64,000 nt of DNA, taken from positions 1,924,821-1,988,820 of the forward strand of contig NZ_JAIFZO010000002.1 of NCBI RefSeq assembly GCF_026341275.1, read 5' to 3'. The notes below the pieces were generated by a model. The model was not told the DNA's origin. It ran no database searches and worked only from the letters and a program-made list of their open reading frames with translations. A program made the position numbers and the translations under genes. This DNA comes from Streptomyces ortus. Lineage in GTDB: Bacteria > Actinomycetota > Actinomycetes > Streptomycetales > Streptomycetaceae. Numbering within the stretch: the first letter of the stretch is position 1; every line of letters starts with the position of its first letter. Shown in pieces: positions 15,192 through 23,740 of this stretch.

Positions 15192-17339
15192 ATGCAGACC
15201 TCCGTGACGCCCACGCACTGCCCGTACTGCGCCCTGCAGTGCGGCATGAACCTGACGCCCGTGCCGGACGGCGACGGCAACGGCGGCAGCGTGGTCGAGG
15301 TGACGGAGCGCACCGACTTCCCGGTGAACCGGGGCGCCCTGTGCGGCAAGGGCCGCACCGCGCCCGCGCTGCTCTCGTCCCGGGTGCGGCTGACCACCCC
15401 GCTGGTCCGCAGGGACGGCGAGCTGCGTCCGGCCGGCTGGGACGAGGCGCTCGACCGGATCGCCGAGGGGCTGTCCCGCACGCGTACGGAGCATGGCCCG
15501 GACGCGTGCGGGATCTTCGGCGGAGGCGGGCTGACCAACGAGAAGGCGTACACGCTCGGCAAGTTCGCCCGCGTCGCGCTCGGCACCTCGCAGATCGACT
15601 ACAACGGACGGTTCTGCATGTCGTCCGCGGCGGCCGGCGGCATCAAGGCCTTCGGTCTGGACCGGGGGCTGCCCTTCCCGCTGGAGGACATCCCGCGCAC
15701 CGGGTGTGTGATCCTCGTCGGCTCGAACCTCGCCGAGACCATGCCGCCCGCGCTCCGCTATCTCACGGAGTTGCGGGAGAACGGCGGCAAGCTGATCGTG
15801 ATCGATCCGCGCCGCACGCGCACGGCCGACCAGGCCGACCTGCATCTCGCGCCGCGCCCCGGTACGGATCTCGCCCTGGCGCTCGGGCTGTTGCACCTGG
15901 TGGTGGCGGAGGGGCGTACGGACGAGGCGTACATCCAGGAGCGTACGAGCGGCTGGGAGGCGGCGCGGGCCGCGGCGATGGCGCACTGGCCGGAGTACGT
16001 GGAGCGGATCACGGGGGTGTCCGTGCCCCAACTCCGCGAGAGCGTGCGGATGTTCTGCGAGCCGGAGTCCGCGATGGTGCTCACCGCGCGCGGGCCCGAG
16101 CAGCAGTCCAAGGGCACGGACACGGTCGGCGCGTGGATCAACCTGTGCCTGGCGACCGGGCGGGCGGGCCGCCCCTTCTCCGGTTACGGCTGTCTCACCG
16201 GTCAGGGCAACGGGCAGGGCGGACGTGAACACGGGCAGAAGGCCGACCAGTTGCCCGGCTACCGCAAACTCGACGACCCGGCCGCGCGACGGCATGTGGC
16301 CGGGGTCTGGGGCGTCGACCCCGACTCGCTGCCCGGTCCTGGCCGCAGCGCGTACGAGCTGCTCGACGCCATGGGCACGGACATCCGCTCGCTTCTGGTG
16401 ATGGCCTCGAACCCGGTGATTTCCGCACCCCGGGCCGCCCATGTCGAGGAGCGGCTGCGGTCGCTGGACTTCCTGGCCGTCGCCGACGTGGTGCTGTCCG
16501 AGACGGCCGAGCTGGCGGACGTCGTCCTCCCCGTCACCCAGTGGGCCGAGGAGACGGGCACGACGACCAATCTGGAGGGCCGGGTCCTGCTGCGCCGGCA
16601 GGCGATCACGCCGCCGGACGGCATCCGCAGCGATCTGTACGTGATGCGGGAACTGGCCGCCCGCCTGGGCGTGGAGAAGGGCTTCCCCACGGACCCGGAG
16701 GAGGTCTTCGAGGAGCTGCGGCGGGCGAGTGCGGGTGGGGCCGCGGACTACTCGGGGATCACGTATCGGCGGTTGGCGGAGGAGGGCGGGGTGTTCTGGC
16801 CGTGCCCGGCGGAGGAGGCCGGTGGCACGACGGAGCTCGCCGCCGACGCCGACGCCGGTGCCGGTGCCGGCGGGGTGCATCCCGGTACGCCCCGGTTGTT
16901 CCTCGACCGGTTCGCCACGCCCGACGGGCGCGCGCGGTTCGTCGCCGTGAGCCATCGGCCGCTGGCGGAGGAACCGGACGAGGAGTACCCGGTGCTGCTC
17001 ACCACGGGGCGGGTGGTCTCCCAGTACCAGTCGGGTGCGCAGACGCGCCGCGTCGACGAACTGAACGCCGCCGCGCCCGGTCCCTTCGTGGAGTTGCATC
17101 CCCGGCTGGCCGCTCGGCTCGGGGTCGCGGAGGGCGAACCCCTGGCCGTGGTGTCGCGCCGGGGGCGGGCGGTGGCGCCGGCGCGGATCACGACCACGAT
17201 CCGGGCCGACACGGTGTTCATGCCGTTCCACTGGCCGGGCGAGGGGCGAGCCAACACGTTGACGAATCCGGCGCTCGACCCGGTGTCACGGATGCCGGAG
17301 TTCAAGGGGTGTGCGGTTCGGGTGGAGCGGGTGGGGTGA
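15192..17339 (+). CDS. nasA: Assimilatory nitrate reductase, molybdopterin subunit
   Basis: The 715-residue molybdopterin oxidoreductase begins with a [4Fe-4S] motif, CPYCALQCG at residues 10-18 plus a fourth cysteine in GALCGKG near 48. Typical bis-MGD domain stretches follow: YNGRFCMSSAAAG with the probable Mo-ligating cysteine near 142, GCLTGQGNGQGGREHGQKAD near 335, and the C-terminal dinucleotide-binding barrel (VLLTTGRVVSQYQSG, NPALDPVSRMPEFK). There is no twin-arginine signal, so the protein is cytoplasmic and assimilatory, of NasA/NarB type. The nitrite reductase operon and a siroheme-type chelatase in the same window support nitrate over formate as substrate. A low-complexity Ala-Asp-Gly linker sits near residue 550. 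The start is within about 15 bases of the GlnR array. Confidence 0.87.
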   Translation: MQTSVTPTHCPYCALQCGMNLTPVPDGDGNGGSVVEVTERTDFPVNRGALCGKGRTAPALLSSRVRLTTPLVRRDGELRPAGWDEALDRIAEGLSRTRTEHGPDACGIFGGGGLTNEKAYTLGKFARVALGTSQIDYNGRFCMSSAAAGGIKAFGLDRGLPFPLEDIPRTGCVILVGSNLAETMPPALRYLTELRENGGKLIVIDPRRTRTADQADLHLAPRPGTDLALALGLLHLVVAEGRTDEAYIQERTSGWEAARAAAMAHWPEYVERITGVSVPQLRESVRMFCEPESAMVLTARGPEQQSKGTDTVGAWINLCLATGRAGRPFSGYGCLTGQGNGQGGREHGQKADQLPGYRKLDDPAARRHVAGVWGVDPDSLPGPGRSAYELLDAMGTDIRSLLVMASNPVISAPRAAHVEERLRSLDFLAVADVVLSETAELADVVLPVTQWAEETGTTTNLEGRVLLRRQAITPPDGIRSDLYVMRELAARLGVEKGFPTDPEEVFEELRRASAGGAADYSGITYRRLAEEGGVFWPCPAEEAGGTTELAADADAGAGAGGVHPGTPRLFLDRFATPDGRARFVAVSHRPLAEEPDEEYPVLLTTGRVVSQYQSGAQTRRVDELNAAAPGPFVELHPRLAARLGVAEGEPLAVVSRRGRAVAPARITTTIRADTVFMPFHWPGEGRANTLTNPALDPVSRMPEFKGCAVRVERVG

Positions 17340-17373
17340 CGTCCGGGGGACTCCGCGGGTCCGTGGGGGCCGG

Positions 17374-17466
17374 TCGCGCAGTTCCCCGCGTTCCTGAAGG
17401 CAAAGGGTTGCGCCTTTCCCCTCGCCCCTGAAGGCAAAGGGTTGCGCCGTTCCCCTCGCCCCTGAA
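17374..17466. repeat. Three degenerate GTTCCCC(G/T)CGCCCCT units
   Basis: These three direct, partly decayed copies of the dispersed repeat have a 35-bp period over the last two. They sit just after nasA. With the rest of the gap (17340-17706) they form a 367-base gene-free stretch that also carries the peptidase promoter region. Confidence 0.6.
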
Positions 17467-17510
17467 AGCAGAACCGGGAGCAGGGTCCCGTAGACGAGGA
17501 ACGGCAGTCG

Positions 17511-17535
17511 GTTCAGCATGCCTGAACAGCATGCT
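17511..17535. promoter_or_regulatory. Dyad GTTCAG-N5-CTGAAC plus AGCATGCT upstream of peptidase
   Basis: A perfect 6-5-6 dyad at 17511-17527 is followed at once by the palindrome AGCATGCT (17528-17535). It lies about 180 bases upstream of the metallopeptidase start. It is a candidate operator; the regulator is unknown. Confidence 0.35.
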
Positions 17536-17706
17536 CCGGCCTTTGCAGAAACGATTCGCACCCCACACACATCCCCACACGTCCCCCAGCGATCAGCTAT
17601 GGACATGACACCGTCCCGCCACCTAGAACTGAGCGGGTATTCGCATTCGCATCCCCCACCCTCCACTCCCCCACCACGCGTTTCGCGTGCCTTCCTGAGG
17701 AGTTCG

Positions 17707-19359
17707 ATGCGTTCGATGAGTCGGACACGGCACATCCGGGGCTCGCGCCTCGCCACCGTCGGTATATCCGCGGCGGCCACCACCTTGCTGGCGGGTGCCC
17801 TGTCCCCCGGCGTGGCCGCGGCCGACGGGCCGAGCCGGGACACCGTGCTCGGCAACGCAGCGGCGGTGATCGCCGACCAGGCCGCGCGGCTGGGCCTCAC
17901 CTCCGACCAGGACACGAAGGCCCGTGACGTGATCGTCGACTCGGACGGCACGCAGCATGTGCGGTACGACCGGACGTATCGTCAGTTGCCCGTGCTGGGC
18001 GGCGACTTCGTGGTCCATCTGACGACGGCGGGGGATTTCCGGAGTGCGGACCGGGCCACCACTCGTCCCCTTTCCCTCACGACCGTCGAGCCGTCGGTGT
18101 CGGCGCCGAAGGCGGCCGGTCTCGCCACCGCGGCCCTGCGCCTCGCGAACGTCGGTGAGACGCTCCGCGGTCTGGTCGCCAAGCCGCAACTGGTCGTCGA
18201 CGCCCTGCACGGCAAGCCCCGGCTGGCCTGGCGCACCGAAGCCACCGGCAAGGACTCGCTCGGGAATCCGACGGCCCGGGTCGTTCTCACCGACGCGGTC
18301 ACCGGCCGGCAGATCGACGCCTGGGACAGCATCGAGACGGCGGCGGGCGACGGGCGCTCCCTCTACGCCGGTACGGTCCCGCTGCAGACGACGAAGTCCG
18401 GCTCGACCTACCAACTGTCCGACCCCACCAGGGGAAACACGTACACGGGCGACACGCGGAACAAGACCGACTCCTGCATCCTGATCCTCTGCTACAAGCG
18501 TGCGGAGGCGCCCGTCCTCACCGACGCCGACAACCACTGGGGTACGGGCGCCGCTTCGAGCCGGGCCTCGGCGGCGGTCGACGCGCAGTACGGGACCGAC
18601 ACCACCTGGGACTACTACAAGAAGACCCACGGCCGCACCGGGATAGCGGGCGACGGCAAGGGCTCGTACAACCGTGTGCACTACGGGAGCGCCTACAACA
18701 ACGCCTTCTGGGACGACGGTTGTTTCTGCATGACGTACGGCGACGGTGACGGGACGACCTTCGGGCCGCTGGTGTCGCTGGATGTGAGCGGCCACGAGAT
18801 GTCCCACGGCGTGACCTCGAAGACGGCGGCGCTGACCTATTCGGGCGAGCCGGGCGGCCTGAACGAGGCGACCTCGGACATATTCGGCACGCTGGTGGAG
18901 TTCTACGCGGCAAATCCCTCCGACCCCGGGGACTGGCGGATCGGCGAGAAGGTCGTGAAGTCCGGCTTCGGCCGCTCGGCACTGCGTTACATGGACCAGC
19001 CCTCCAAGGACGGCGACTCCGCGGACTGCTGGACCTCTTCGGTCGGCGATCTCGACGTCCACTACTCCTCGGGCGTCGCCAACCACTTCGCGTACCTCCT
19101 CGCCGAGGGCAGCGGCCTGAAGACCGTCGGAGGCGTCGCCCACAACGGCACGACCTGCGACGGCGCGAAGGTGACGGGGATCGGCAAGGCCAAGCTGGGC
19201 GCGATCTGGTACCGGGCGCTGACGGTCTACATGACATCGTCGACGAAGTACGCGGGCGCGCGTACCGCCACCCTGAACGCGGCGAAGGACCTGTACGGCG
19301 CGGGCAGCGCGGAGTACGCGGCGGTGGGGGCCGCCTGGTCGGCGGTGTCCGTGGGCTGA
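17707..19359 (+). CDS. Secreted M4 (thermolysin-like) neutral metallopeptidase
   Basis: This 550-residue preproenzyme is a zinc endopeptidase acting outside the cell. A basic N-terminus and hydrophobic core give a signal peptide ending near residue 40 (SPGVAAADG). An FTP/PepSY-type propeptide runs to about residue 200. The catalytic domain contains HEMSH (zinc ligands and base) near 363, the third zinc ligand in NEATSDIFG near 385, and the transition-state histidine in GVANHFAY near 458. The ATG at 17707 was chosen because TGAGGAGTTCG precedes it and a proper signal peptide follows; the longer ORF upstream is repeat-derived. It is convergent with the ATPase gene, with a hairpin between. Confidence 0.93.
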   Translation: MRSMSRTRHIRGSRLATVGISAAATTLLAGALSPGVAAADGPSRDTVLGNAAAVIADQAARLGLTSDQDTKARDVIVDSDGTQHVRYDRTYRQLPVLGGDFVVHLTTAGDFRSADRATTRPLSLTTVEPSVSAPKAAGLATAALRLANVGETLRGLVAKPQLVVDALHGKPRLAWRTEATGKDSLGNPTARVVLTDAVTGRQIDAWDSIETAAGDGRSLYAGTVPLQTTKSGSTYQLSDPTRGNTYTGDTRNKTDSCILILCYKRAEAPVLTDADNHWGTGAASSRASAAVDAQYGTDTTWDYYKKTHGRTGIAGDGKGSYNRVHYGSAYNNAFWDDGCFCMTYGDGDGTTFGPLVSLDVSGHEMSHGVTSKTAALTYSGEPGGLNEATSDIFGTLVEFYAANPSDPGDWRIGEKVVKSGFGRSALRYMDQPSKDGDSADCWTSSVGDLDVHYSSGVANHFAYLLAEGSGLKTVGGVAHNGTTCDGAKVTGIGKAKLGAIWYRALTVYMTSSTKYAGARTATLNAAKDLYGAGSAEYAAVGAAWSAVSVG

Positions 19360-19377
19360 GCCGGCGCGAGAGCCGCG

Positions 19378-19408
19378 TGGCTGCCCCGGTTCACGACCGG
19401 GGCGGCCA
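19378..19408. terminator. Bidirectional hairpin between convergent genes
   Basis: TGGCTGCCCCGGT pairs with ACCGGGGCGGCCA over a 5-base loop, with 12 of 13 bases matched. It lies between the 3' ends of the metallopeptidase and the ATPase genes. There is no U-tract, which is usual in Streptomyces. Confidence 0.6.
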
Positions 19409-19436
19409 CTCGTACGTCGGGGGCCGGGTCGGACAT

Positions 19437-19865
19437 TCAGCGGGCTGCGCGAGTGCCCACGAGGTCCAGTTCGCACCAGACCGACTTGCCGACGGTCAGT
19501 GTGTGTACGCCCCAGCGGTCGGCCACCTGTCCGACGATCAGCAGCCCGCGCCCGAACATGTCGTCCGCGGTCGCCTCGCGGAGGTTCGGCCGTAACTCCC
19601 CCTTGGGGTCGGACACGGCGATCCGCACGGCCTGCTCGGTGAGGGTGAGCTCCACCCGGAAGAGCCGCTCACGAAGACTGCCGTGCAGTACGGCGTTGCT
19701 TCCCAACTCGGACACCAACAGGGCTGCGTCGGGCGCCAGTTCCGGGTGCCCCCAGTCCGCGAGCAGACGGTGGGCCCGGCGCCGGGCGAGGGTGACGCTT
19801 CTGGGGAGGGGGGTGTAGTCGAGACAGTCGTACTGGAGAGCCAGGGGTTCATCGGGGGCGATCAT
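19437..19865 (-). CDS. HATPase_c ATP-binding protein (anti-sigma/regulatory kinase fold)
   Basis: The 142-residue single-domain GHKL ATPase resembles RsbW/SpoIIAB. The N-box-like segment ALLVSELGSNAVLHG is near residue 50, the ATP-lid region DDMFGRGLLIVGQVADRWG is near 100, and a terminal beta strand follows. The start is the ATG giving MIAPDEP, preceded by GAAGGTGAG; a longer ORF adds 14 residues. In Streptomyces this family commonly sits divergent to an XRE-DUF397 pair, as here, in the whiJ/abaA-type arrangement linked to development and antibiotic control. It probably acts on a sigma or anti-sigma partner or on the neighbouring regulator; no direct evidence is visible. Confidence 0.85.
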   Translation of the reverse strand: MIAPDEPLALQYDCLDYTPLPRSVTLARRRAHRLLADWGHPELAPDAALLVSELGSNAVLHGSLRERLFRVELTLTEQAVRIAVSDPKGELRPNLREATADDMFGRGLLIVGQVADRWGVHTLTVGKSVWCELDLVGTRAAR

Positions 19866-19959
19866 GTCGCTCACCTTCGGGCAGGGGCGAGCGGCGCCAC
19901 AGTCCAAGTGACATCACTCTGTTAGCGAGACGTCACTGAAGGTAGGAGCGGGTTGCCGA

Positions 19960-19992
19960 ACTTCGCAAGTACCTCCCGGAGGATTTCCTCCG
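19960..19992. promoter_or_regulatory. Operator-like dyads in the ATPase/XRE divergent promoter
   Basis: ACTT-CGC-AAGT at 19960-19970 is followed by a perfect 7-2-7 palindrome CGGAGGA-TT-TCCTCCG at 19977-19992, midway between the divergent ATPase and XRE genes. This is a likely binding place for the XRE regulator (inference). Confidence 0.45.
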
Positions 19993-20064
19993 AACGGGGT
20001 TTGCGAGATCAACACGCCCCGCGCCAGACTGGCAGCGCATCAGCCGGCCAGGAGGAGCACCGAC

Positions 20065-20958
20065 GTGACCGCGACCCAGCCGACACAGGGCAACAGCACG
20101 TCCACTGTCCTGGGGCGCCGATTGGGAGGTGAACTCCTCCAGTTGCGCATGGCGGCGAACCTGACGCAGACCCACGCGGCCAAGGCACTCACCGCCTCCA
20201 CGACGAAGGTCGCGAAAATGGAGCGGGGTTGGGTGCCGATGCGCGACCCCGACATTCGGGCACTGTGCGAGTTGTATCTCGTCAGCGATCCCGGCGTTGT
20301 GGGCCGCCTCCTGGAACTCGCCCGGATCGATCGCGAGCGCCGCAAGGCCAAGGGGTGGTGGGACGACTACACGACGCTCGGCGTCATGCAGGAGTACGTC
20401 ACGCTGGAGAACGCGGCGACGGCCATCAAGACGTGGCAGTTCGGATTCATCCCGGGACTCCTGCAGACTCCGCAATACGTGCGGGGTTTGAGGGAATCAC
20501 CGAGGCGTCTGAAGACACCGGCCTCGCACAGAGTGGGAGACGAGGAATTCATCGCTGCGCGACTCGCACGGCAGCAGCGGCTCACCGACGATCCACCACT
20601 CCGACTGGACGCCGTACTGCACGAGGCGGCGCTGCGGAGCCTGCCTCTCAGCGGGGAGGCAGCTCGCGAACAGCTTGATCACCTGGTCCAAGTAAGCAAC
20701 TTGCCGAACGTCACTCTCCAGGTGTTCCCTTTCGGCGGCGGAGTACATCAGGGCATGAACGGGCCGTTCAACATCATCTCGTTCGCCGAACCCGGCGCCA
20801 TGGACGTCGTCTACTACGAGTCCGTGCTCACGCAGACGTGGATCGAAGGTGGAGAAGGAGCCGCAACGTACGACGAGCTGTTCAAGAGGATCGCCGGACA
20901 CTCCCTCAGCGAACGAGACTCCCTCTCACTCCTCCACACCCTCCACAAGGAACTGTGA
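20065..20958 (+). CDS. XRE-family regulator with DUF5753 domain (WhiJ-like)
   Basis: This 297-residue protein has an N-terminal helix-turn-helix (about residues 15-70; LGGELLQLRMAANLTQTHAA, TTKVAKMERGWVPM). A C-terminal DUF5753 domain starts near residue 105, with the hallmark FIPGLLQTPQYVRGL and later the VFPFGGGVHQGMNGPF segment. The GTG start is preceded by an excellent ribosome binding site (AGGAGGAGC). A DUF397 protein follows after three bases, the usual partner in these loci. By analogy with WhiJ and AbaA-type loci, it would repress a developmental or metabolic target, with the DUF397 protein relieving it. Which target is unknown. Confidence 0.88.
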   Translation: MTATQPTQGNSTSTVLGRRLGGELLQLRMAANLTQTHAAKALTASTTKVAKMERGWVPMRDPDIRALCELYLVSDPGVVGRLLELARIDRERRKAKGWWDDYTTLGVMQEYVTLENAATAIKTWQFGFIPGLLQTPQYVRGLRESPRRLKTPASHRVGDEEFIAARLARQQRLTDDPPLRLDAVLHEAALRSLPLSGEAAREQLDHLVQVSNLPNVTLQVFPFGGGVHQGMNGPFNIISFAEPGAMDVVYYESVLTQTWIEGGEGAATYDELFKRIAGHSLSERDSLSLLHTLHKEL

Positions 20959-20961
20959 GCC

Positions 20962-21162
20962 GTGACTGCATTCCAGTACCGCAAGTCCACCTATAGCGAC
21001 TCCCTGGCCGAATGCGTCGAAATAGCCACCAACATCCCCACCACCATCGCGATACGCGACTCGAAGCACGCCGCCGGCCCCTCCCTCCGGATCCGCCCCG
21101 CCACCTGGACGGCCTTCCACACCGCCCTGCTGAACGGCTGCCTGATCCCGCTCCGCGGCTGA
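20962..21162 (+). CDS. DUF397 protein, partner of XRE regulator
   Basis: This 66-residue protein carries the standard single DUF397 domain. It opens with FQYRKSTYSDSLAECVEIA, then TIAIRDSKHAAGPSLRIRPATWTAFH and a short tail. The GTG start is three bases after the XRE stop, so the two are translationally linked. DUF397 proteins are almost confined to actinomycetes and usually pair with XRE-DUF5753 regulators; the fold is small and no catalytic residue is known. Compare the triplicated paralogue near 55.1 kb. Confidence 0.88.
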   Translation: MTAFQYRKSTYSDSLAECVEIATNIPTTIAIRDSKHAAGPSLRIRPATWTAFHTALLNGCLIPLRG

Positions 21163-21275
21163 CGCCAGCCCCGCCCGATACCCCACCGTCTCGACGGCAC
21201 AGGCCAGCCCTGCCTCAGCGCCTGAAATTCGACACTCTCACCCTTTCCACTGAAACAGATAACACACACTGGGCC

Positions 21276-21862
21276 TCACCCATGCTCAAACGTCATATGC
21301 AGACCTGCCGACTTCAATTGCGCTACCAAGTATTCTGATTCCACATACGTCACCCAGAACCCTTCGGATCGCATTTTGTTCACGAGCGGCTTGACGTCCG
21401 CCAAAGAAAGTTTGAAGATATTACGAATACTCTTCAAATGTGCGGCCGAAATTACCAGGCCTGCGTCCATCGAAATGCGAGAACGACCGTGTTCCTCGAC
21501 GGCGCCCTTGCCGGTGGCCACCGCGAAGTCGCCCCAGTCGAAGTCGTCCTGGTACTGGAAGGCGTAGACGCCGCCGCTGACGACGGCTCCGATGCCCGCG
21601 CCGATACAGGTCGGGCAGTTGCCGGAGGGGTCGGCGTGATAGTCCGCGATCAGTGCGCCGGAGCCATCGGTGTCCGTGGCGATCTGCGGCAGGTAGCCGT
21701 AGTTGGTCGCCTTGCTGTGGCCTGGGTCTTGACCCGGCCGACGTTGTCGTACGCGTAGCCGGTGACCCGGCTGCCCGGATATGTACGCGGCTTGAGGGTG
21801 CCGCCGGTGTTCCAAAAGCCGTTGAGACGAGGGAGCGGCAGGGATACGGTCCACTTTCCGTC
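21276..21862 (-). pseudogene. Remnant of RHS-type/polymorphic toxin gene C-terminus
   Basis: On the minus strand a reading frame from about 21862 gives DGKWTVSLPLPRLNGFWN and then GYAYDNVGRVKT, which looks like RHS-repeat sequence. A frameshift near 21720 moves the reading to another frame. That frame gives NYGYLPQIATDTDGSG, a glycine-rich pre-toxin segment (GIGAVVSGGVYAFQ, DDFDWGDFAVATGKGAVE) and a C-terminal tip of about 65 residues ending TFEHG. A stop codon lies just upstream of the RHS-like part, no start is in sight, and the divergent phosphotransferase gene occupies the next bases. The gene is therefore truncated and frameshifted. The last 200 bases (21276-21480) are clearly more AT-rich than the surroundings, as is usual for horizontally exchanged toxin tips. 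Confidence 0.6.
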
Positions 21863-21877
21863 TCAGCGCAGAAAGCC

Positions 21878-22780
21878 ATGACCGACGTGAAGATGCACCC
21901 CGACGAACTCGACATCGACGCCGCGCTCGTCCGGCGGCTCGTCGGTGAGCAGTTTCCTGGGTGGGGCGGGTTGTCCGTGACGCGGGTCGTGTCCGCCGGG
22001 ACCGACAACGCCATGTACCGGCTCGGCGAGGACATGGTCGTACGGCTGCCTCGGTTGCCCGGTGGGGCGGGGCAGGTGGAGAAGGAGCAGCGGTGGCTGC
22101 CGGTGCTCGCGCCGCGGCTGCCGCTCGCCGTCCCCGTGCCGCTCGCCGCGGGTGCCCCCGGGCAGGGGTACCCGCTGCCGTGGGGCGTCTTCCGCTGGCT
22201 GGACGGCAGCAATGTCTATGACCAGCCCTTGGGTGGAGGTGCCGAACTCGCCTATGCCGCCAGCAGGTTGGGGCGGTTCGTAGCCGCGCTGAGGGAGGTC
22301 GATGCCGTCGGTGGATCGCCCTCATGGCGTGGAGGGCCTCTCGCCGACGACCGTCAGGTCCGGACCGCGATCCGCGATCTGGGCGCGGCCGGCATCGTGG
22401 ACGCGGGCGCCGCCACCGCCGTCTGGGAGGACGCCCTGCGGGTTCCCCGGTGGACCGGCGAACCCGTCTGGCTGCACGGCGACCTGCTGCCCGGCAATCT
22501 GCTGGCCCAGGACGGCCGGCTCAGCGCGGTCATCGACTTCGGCGGGCTCGGCACCGGTGACCCGGCGGCCGACGTACTCGCCGCCTGGGCCGTGTTCGAC
22601 GGCCGGACCCGGCCGCTGTTCCGCGAGGCCGCCGGCGTCGACGACGCCACCTGGGCCCGTGGGCGCGGCTGGGCCCTGTACTTCGGGCTGACGGCCGAGC
22701 ACCACTACCGGGTCACCAATCCCGTCCTCGCGGCCGTCGGCCACCGGGCGGTGGCGGAAGCCCTCGCCGACGCCGAGTGA
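21878..22780 (+). CDS. Aminoglycoside phosphotransferase (APH)-family kinase
   Basis: The 300-residue APH/choline-kinase fold protein has the N-lobe segments TRVVSAGTDNAMYRLGEDM and VVRLPR (lysine replaced by arginine), and FRWLDGSNVY at the hinge. The catalytic loop WLHGDLLPGNLL (Asp in HGD) is near residue 203 and the metal-binding VIDFGGLGTGDPAADVLAAW near 221. Such proteins phosphorylate aminoglycosides, macrolides or small metabolites; the substrate cannot be assigned and resistance should not be assumed. The gene's 5' end abuts the decayed RHS remnant and it is convergent with the FMN reductase gene, 22 bases apart. A GACGACCGC repeat fills the gap. Confidence 0.85.
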   Translation: MTDVKMHPDELDIDAALVRRLVGEQFPGWGGLSVTRVVSAGTDNAMYRLGEDMVVRLPRLPGGAGQVEKEQRWLPVLAPRLPLAVPVPLAAGAPGQGYPLPWGVFRWLDGSNVYDQPLGGGAELAYAASRLGRFVAALREVDAVGGSPSWRGGPLADDRQVRTAIRDLGAAGIVDAGAATAVWEDALRVPRWTGEPVWLHGDLLPGNLLAQDGRLSAVIDFGGLGTGDPAADVLAAWAVFDGRTRPLFREAAGVDDATWARGRGWALYFGLTAEHHYRVTNPVLAAVGHRAVAEALADAE

Positions 22781-22802
22781 CGACCGCGACGACCGCGACG
22801 AC

Positions 22803-23426
22803 TCAACTGCCGTACGGTCGCACCGCCTTGGCCTCCCTCAGCGCCGACGCCCACCACGCCAGCTGGTCCAGCATCACCTTCGCCGCCGCGTCCGGGGCCG
22901 CGGGGTCCCGGTGGCGGCCCTCGTCGTCGAAGGACGCGCCCGCATTGTGGAAGGAGACCGTGTCGCGGACGGTGACGGCGTGCAGTTCCGCGAAGACCTG
23001 GCGGAGGTGTTCGACGGCCCGCAGGCCGCCCGAGACCCCGCCGTACGAGACGAAACCGACGGGCTTGGCCCGCCACTCCTCGTAGTGCCAGTCGATGAGG
23101 GCCTTGAGCGAGGCGGGGTAGGAGTGGTTGTACTCGGGGGTCAGGACGACGATGGCGTCCGCCGCCGCCAGCTTGGGCGTGATCTTCGCCAGCTCCGCGG
23201 TCACCTCGGGCGTCGGGGAGTAGGAGAGGGCCGTCGGCAGTCCGGCGTCGGCCGCGTCCACCACCTCGGTCGTGTAGTCGTCGCGTTCGCGGAGCAGGCC
23301 CAGGAGCCAGTCCGCGACGACGGGACCGAAGCGGCCCTCCCGGTTGCTGCCGATGATGACGGCGACCTTGACGGGTGCGGAAACGGGGGTGTGAAGGGGT
23401 GCGGATACGTCCGCTGTGGGGTTCAT
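22803..23426 (-). CDS. NADPH-dependent FMN reductase, probable SoxR-regulon member
   Basis: The 207-residue flavodoxin-fold reductase has the FMN phosphate loop IIGSNREGRFGPVVADWL near residue 25. The conserved LTPEYNHSYPASLKALIDW is near 100 and FVSYGGVSGG near 128. It reduces FMN or quinone-like compounds using NADPH in the cytoplasm. A SoxR-type box lies immediately upstream, and an FMN reductase of this type belongs to the S. coelicolor SoxR regulon, which responds to redox-active antibiotics such as actinorhodin. The start ATG lies only about 16 bases from the box, so the transcript may be leaderless. Confidence 0.9.
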   Translation of the reverse strand: MNPTADVSAPLHTPVSAPVKVAVIIGSNREGRFGPVVADWLLGLLRERDDYTTEVVDAADAGLPTALSYSPTPEVTAELAKITPKLAAADAIVVLTPEYNHSYPASLKALIDWHYEEWRAKPVGFVSYGGVSGGLRAVEHLRQVFAELHAVTVRDTVSFHNAGASFDDEGRHRDPAAPDAAAKVMLDQLAWWASALREAKAVRPYGS

Positions 23427-23441
23427 GCGGCGAGTCTCACA

Positions 23442-23459
23442 CCTCGACCAAAGTTGAGG
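23442..23459 (-). promoter_or_regulatory. SoxR-type box in FMN reductase promoter
   Basis: Read on the minus strand, CCTCAACTTTGGTCGAGG is an 18-bp imperfect dyad close to the SoxR consensus (CCTCAAGTT-type half sites). It sits in an unusually long spacer after a TTGACC -35-like hexamer, as MerR-family activators require. The rest of the 314-base gap 23427-23740 shows no gene. Confidence 0.6.
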
Positions 23460-23740
23460 TCAAGGCGGCGAGGGCGAGATCCGGTCACCCGTTCACACGT
23501 GCCGCCCGCTCTCTTCGGGTTCTTTCTGCCCGGACGGCACCCGCACCCCTATGACCTGGTGAAACGTCGGCGGGACGGCTCCGCGCAGCCTGCGCCTGAC
23601 ACCCGTTCACCGCACTTCTGACGTGACATCAGGAGGCGTACGGCGTCGACAGCCACTTACCTCGGTAGGGCAGGGCGTGACCGACGCAGCGGCACATGGG
23701 GGTGTCGCGGGTCGCGCCCCCTCGAACAGGAGCGAGCACG

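Noticed and set aside
21878..22780. Calling the APH-family protein an antibiotic resistance gene
   Set aside because: The kinase fold is clear but the family is broad in Streptomyces, and nothing in the sequence or the context identifies an antibiotic substrate.
22705..23621. Frames on both strands across the FMN reductase and phosphotransferase ends
   Set aside because: They are shadows of two well-defined genes; composition is Arg/Gly-rich with no homology signal.
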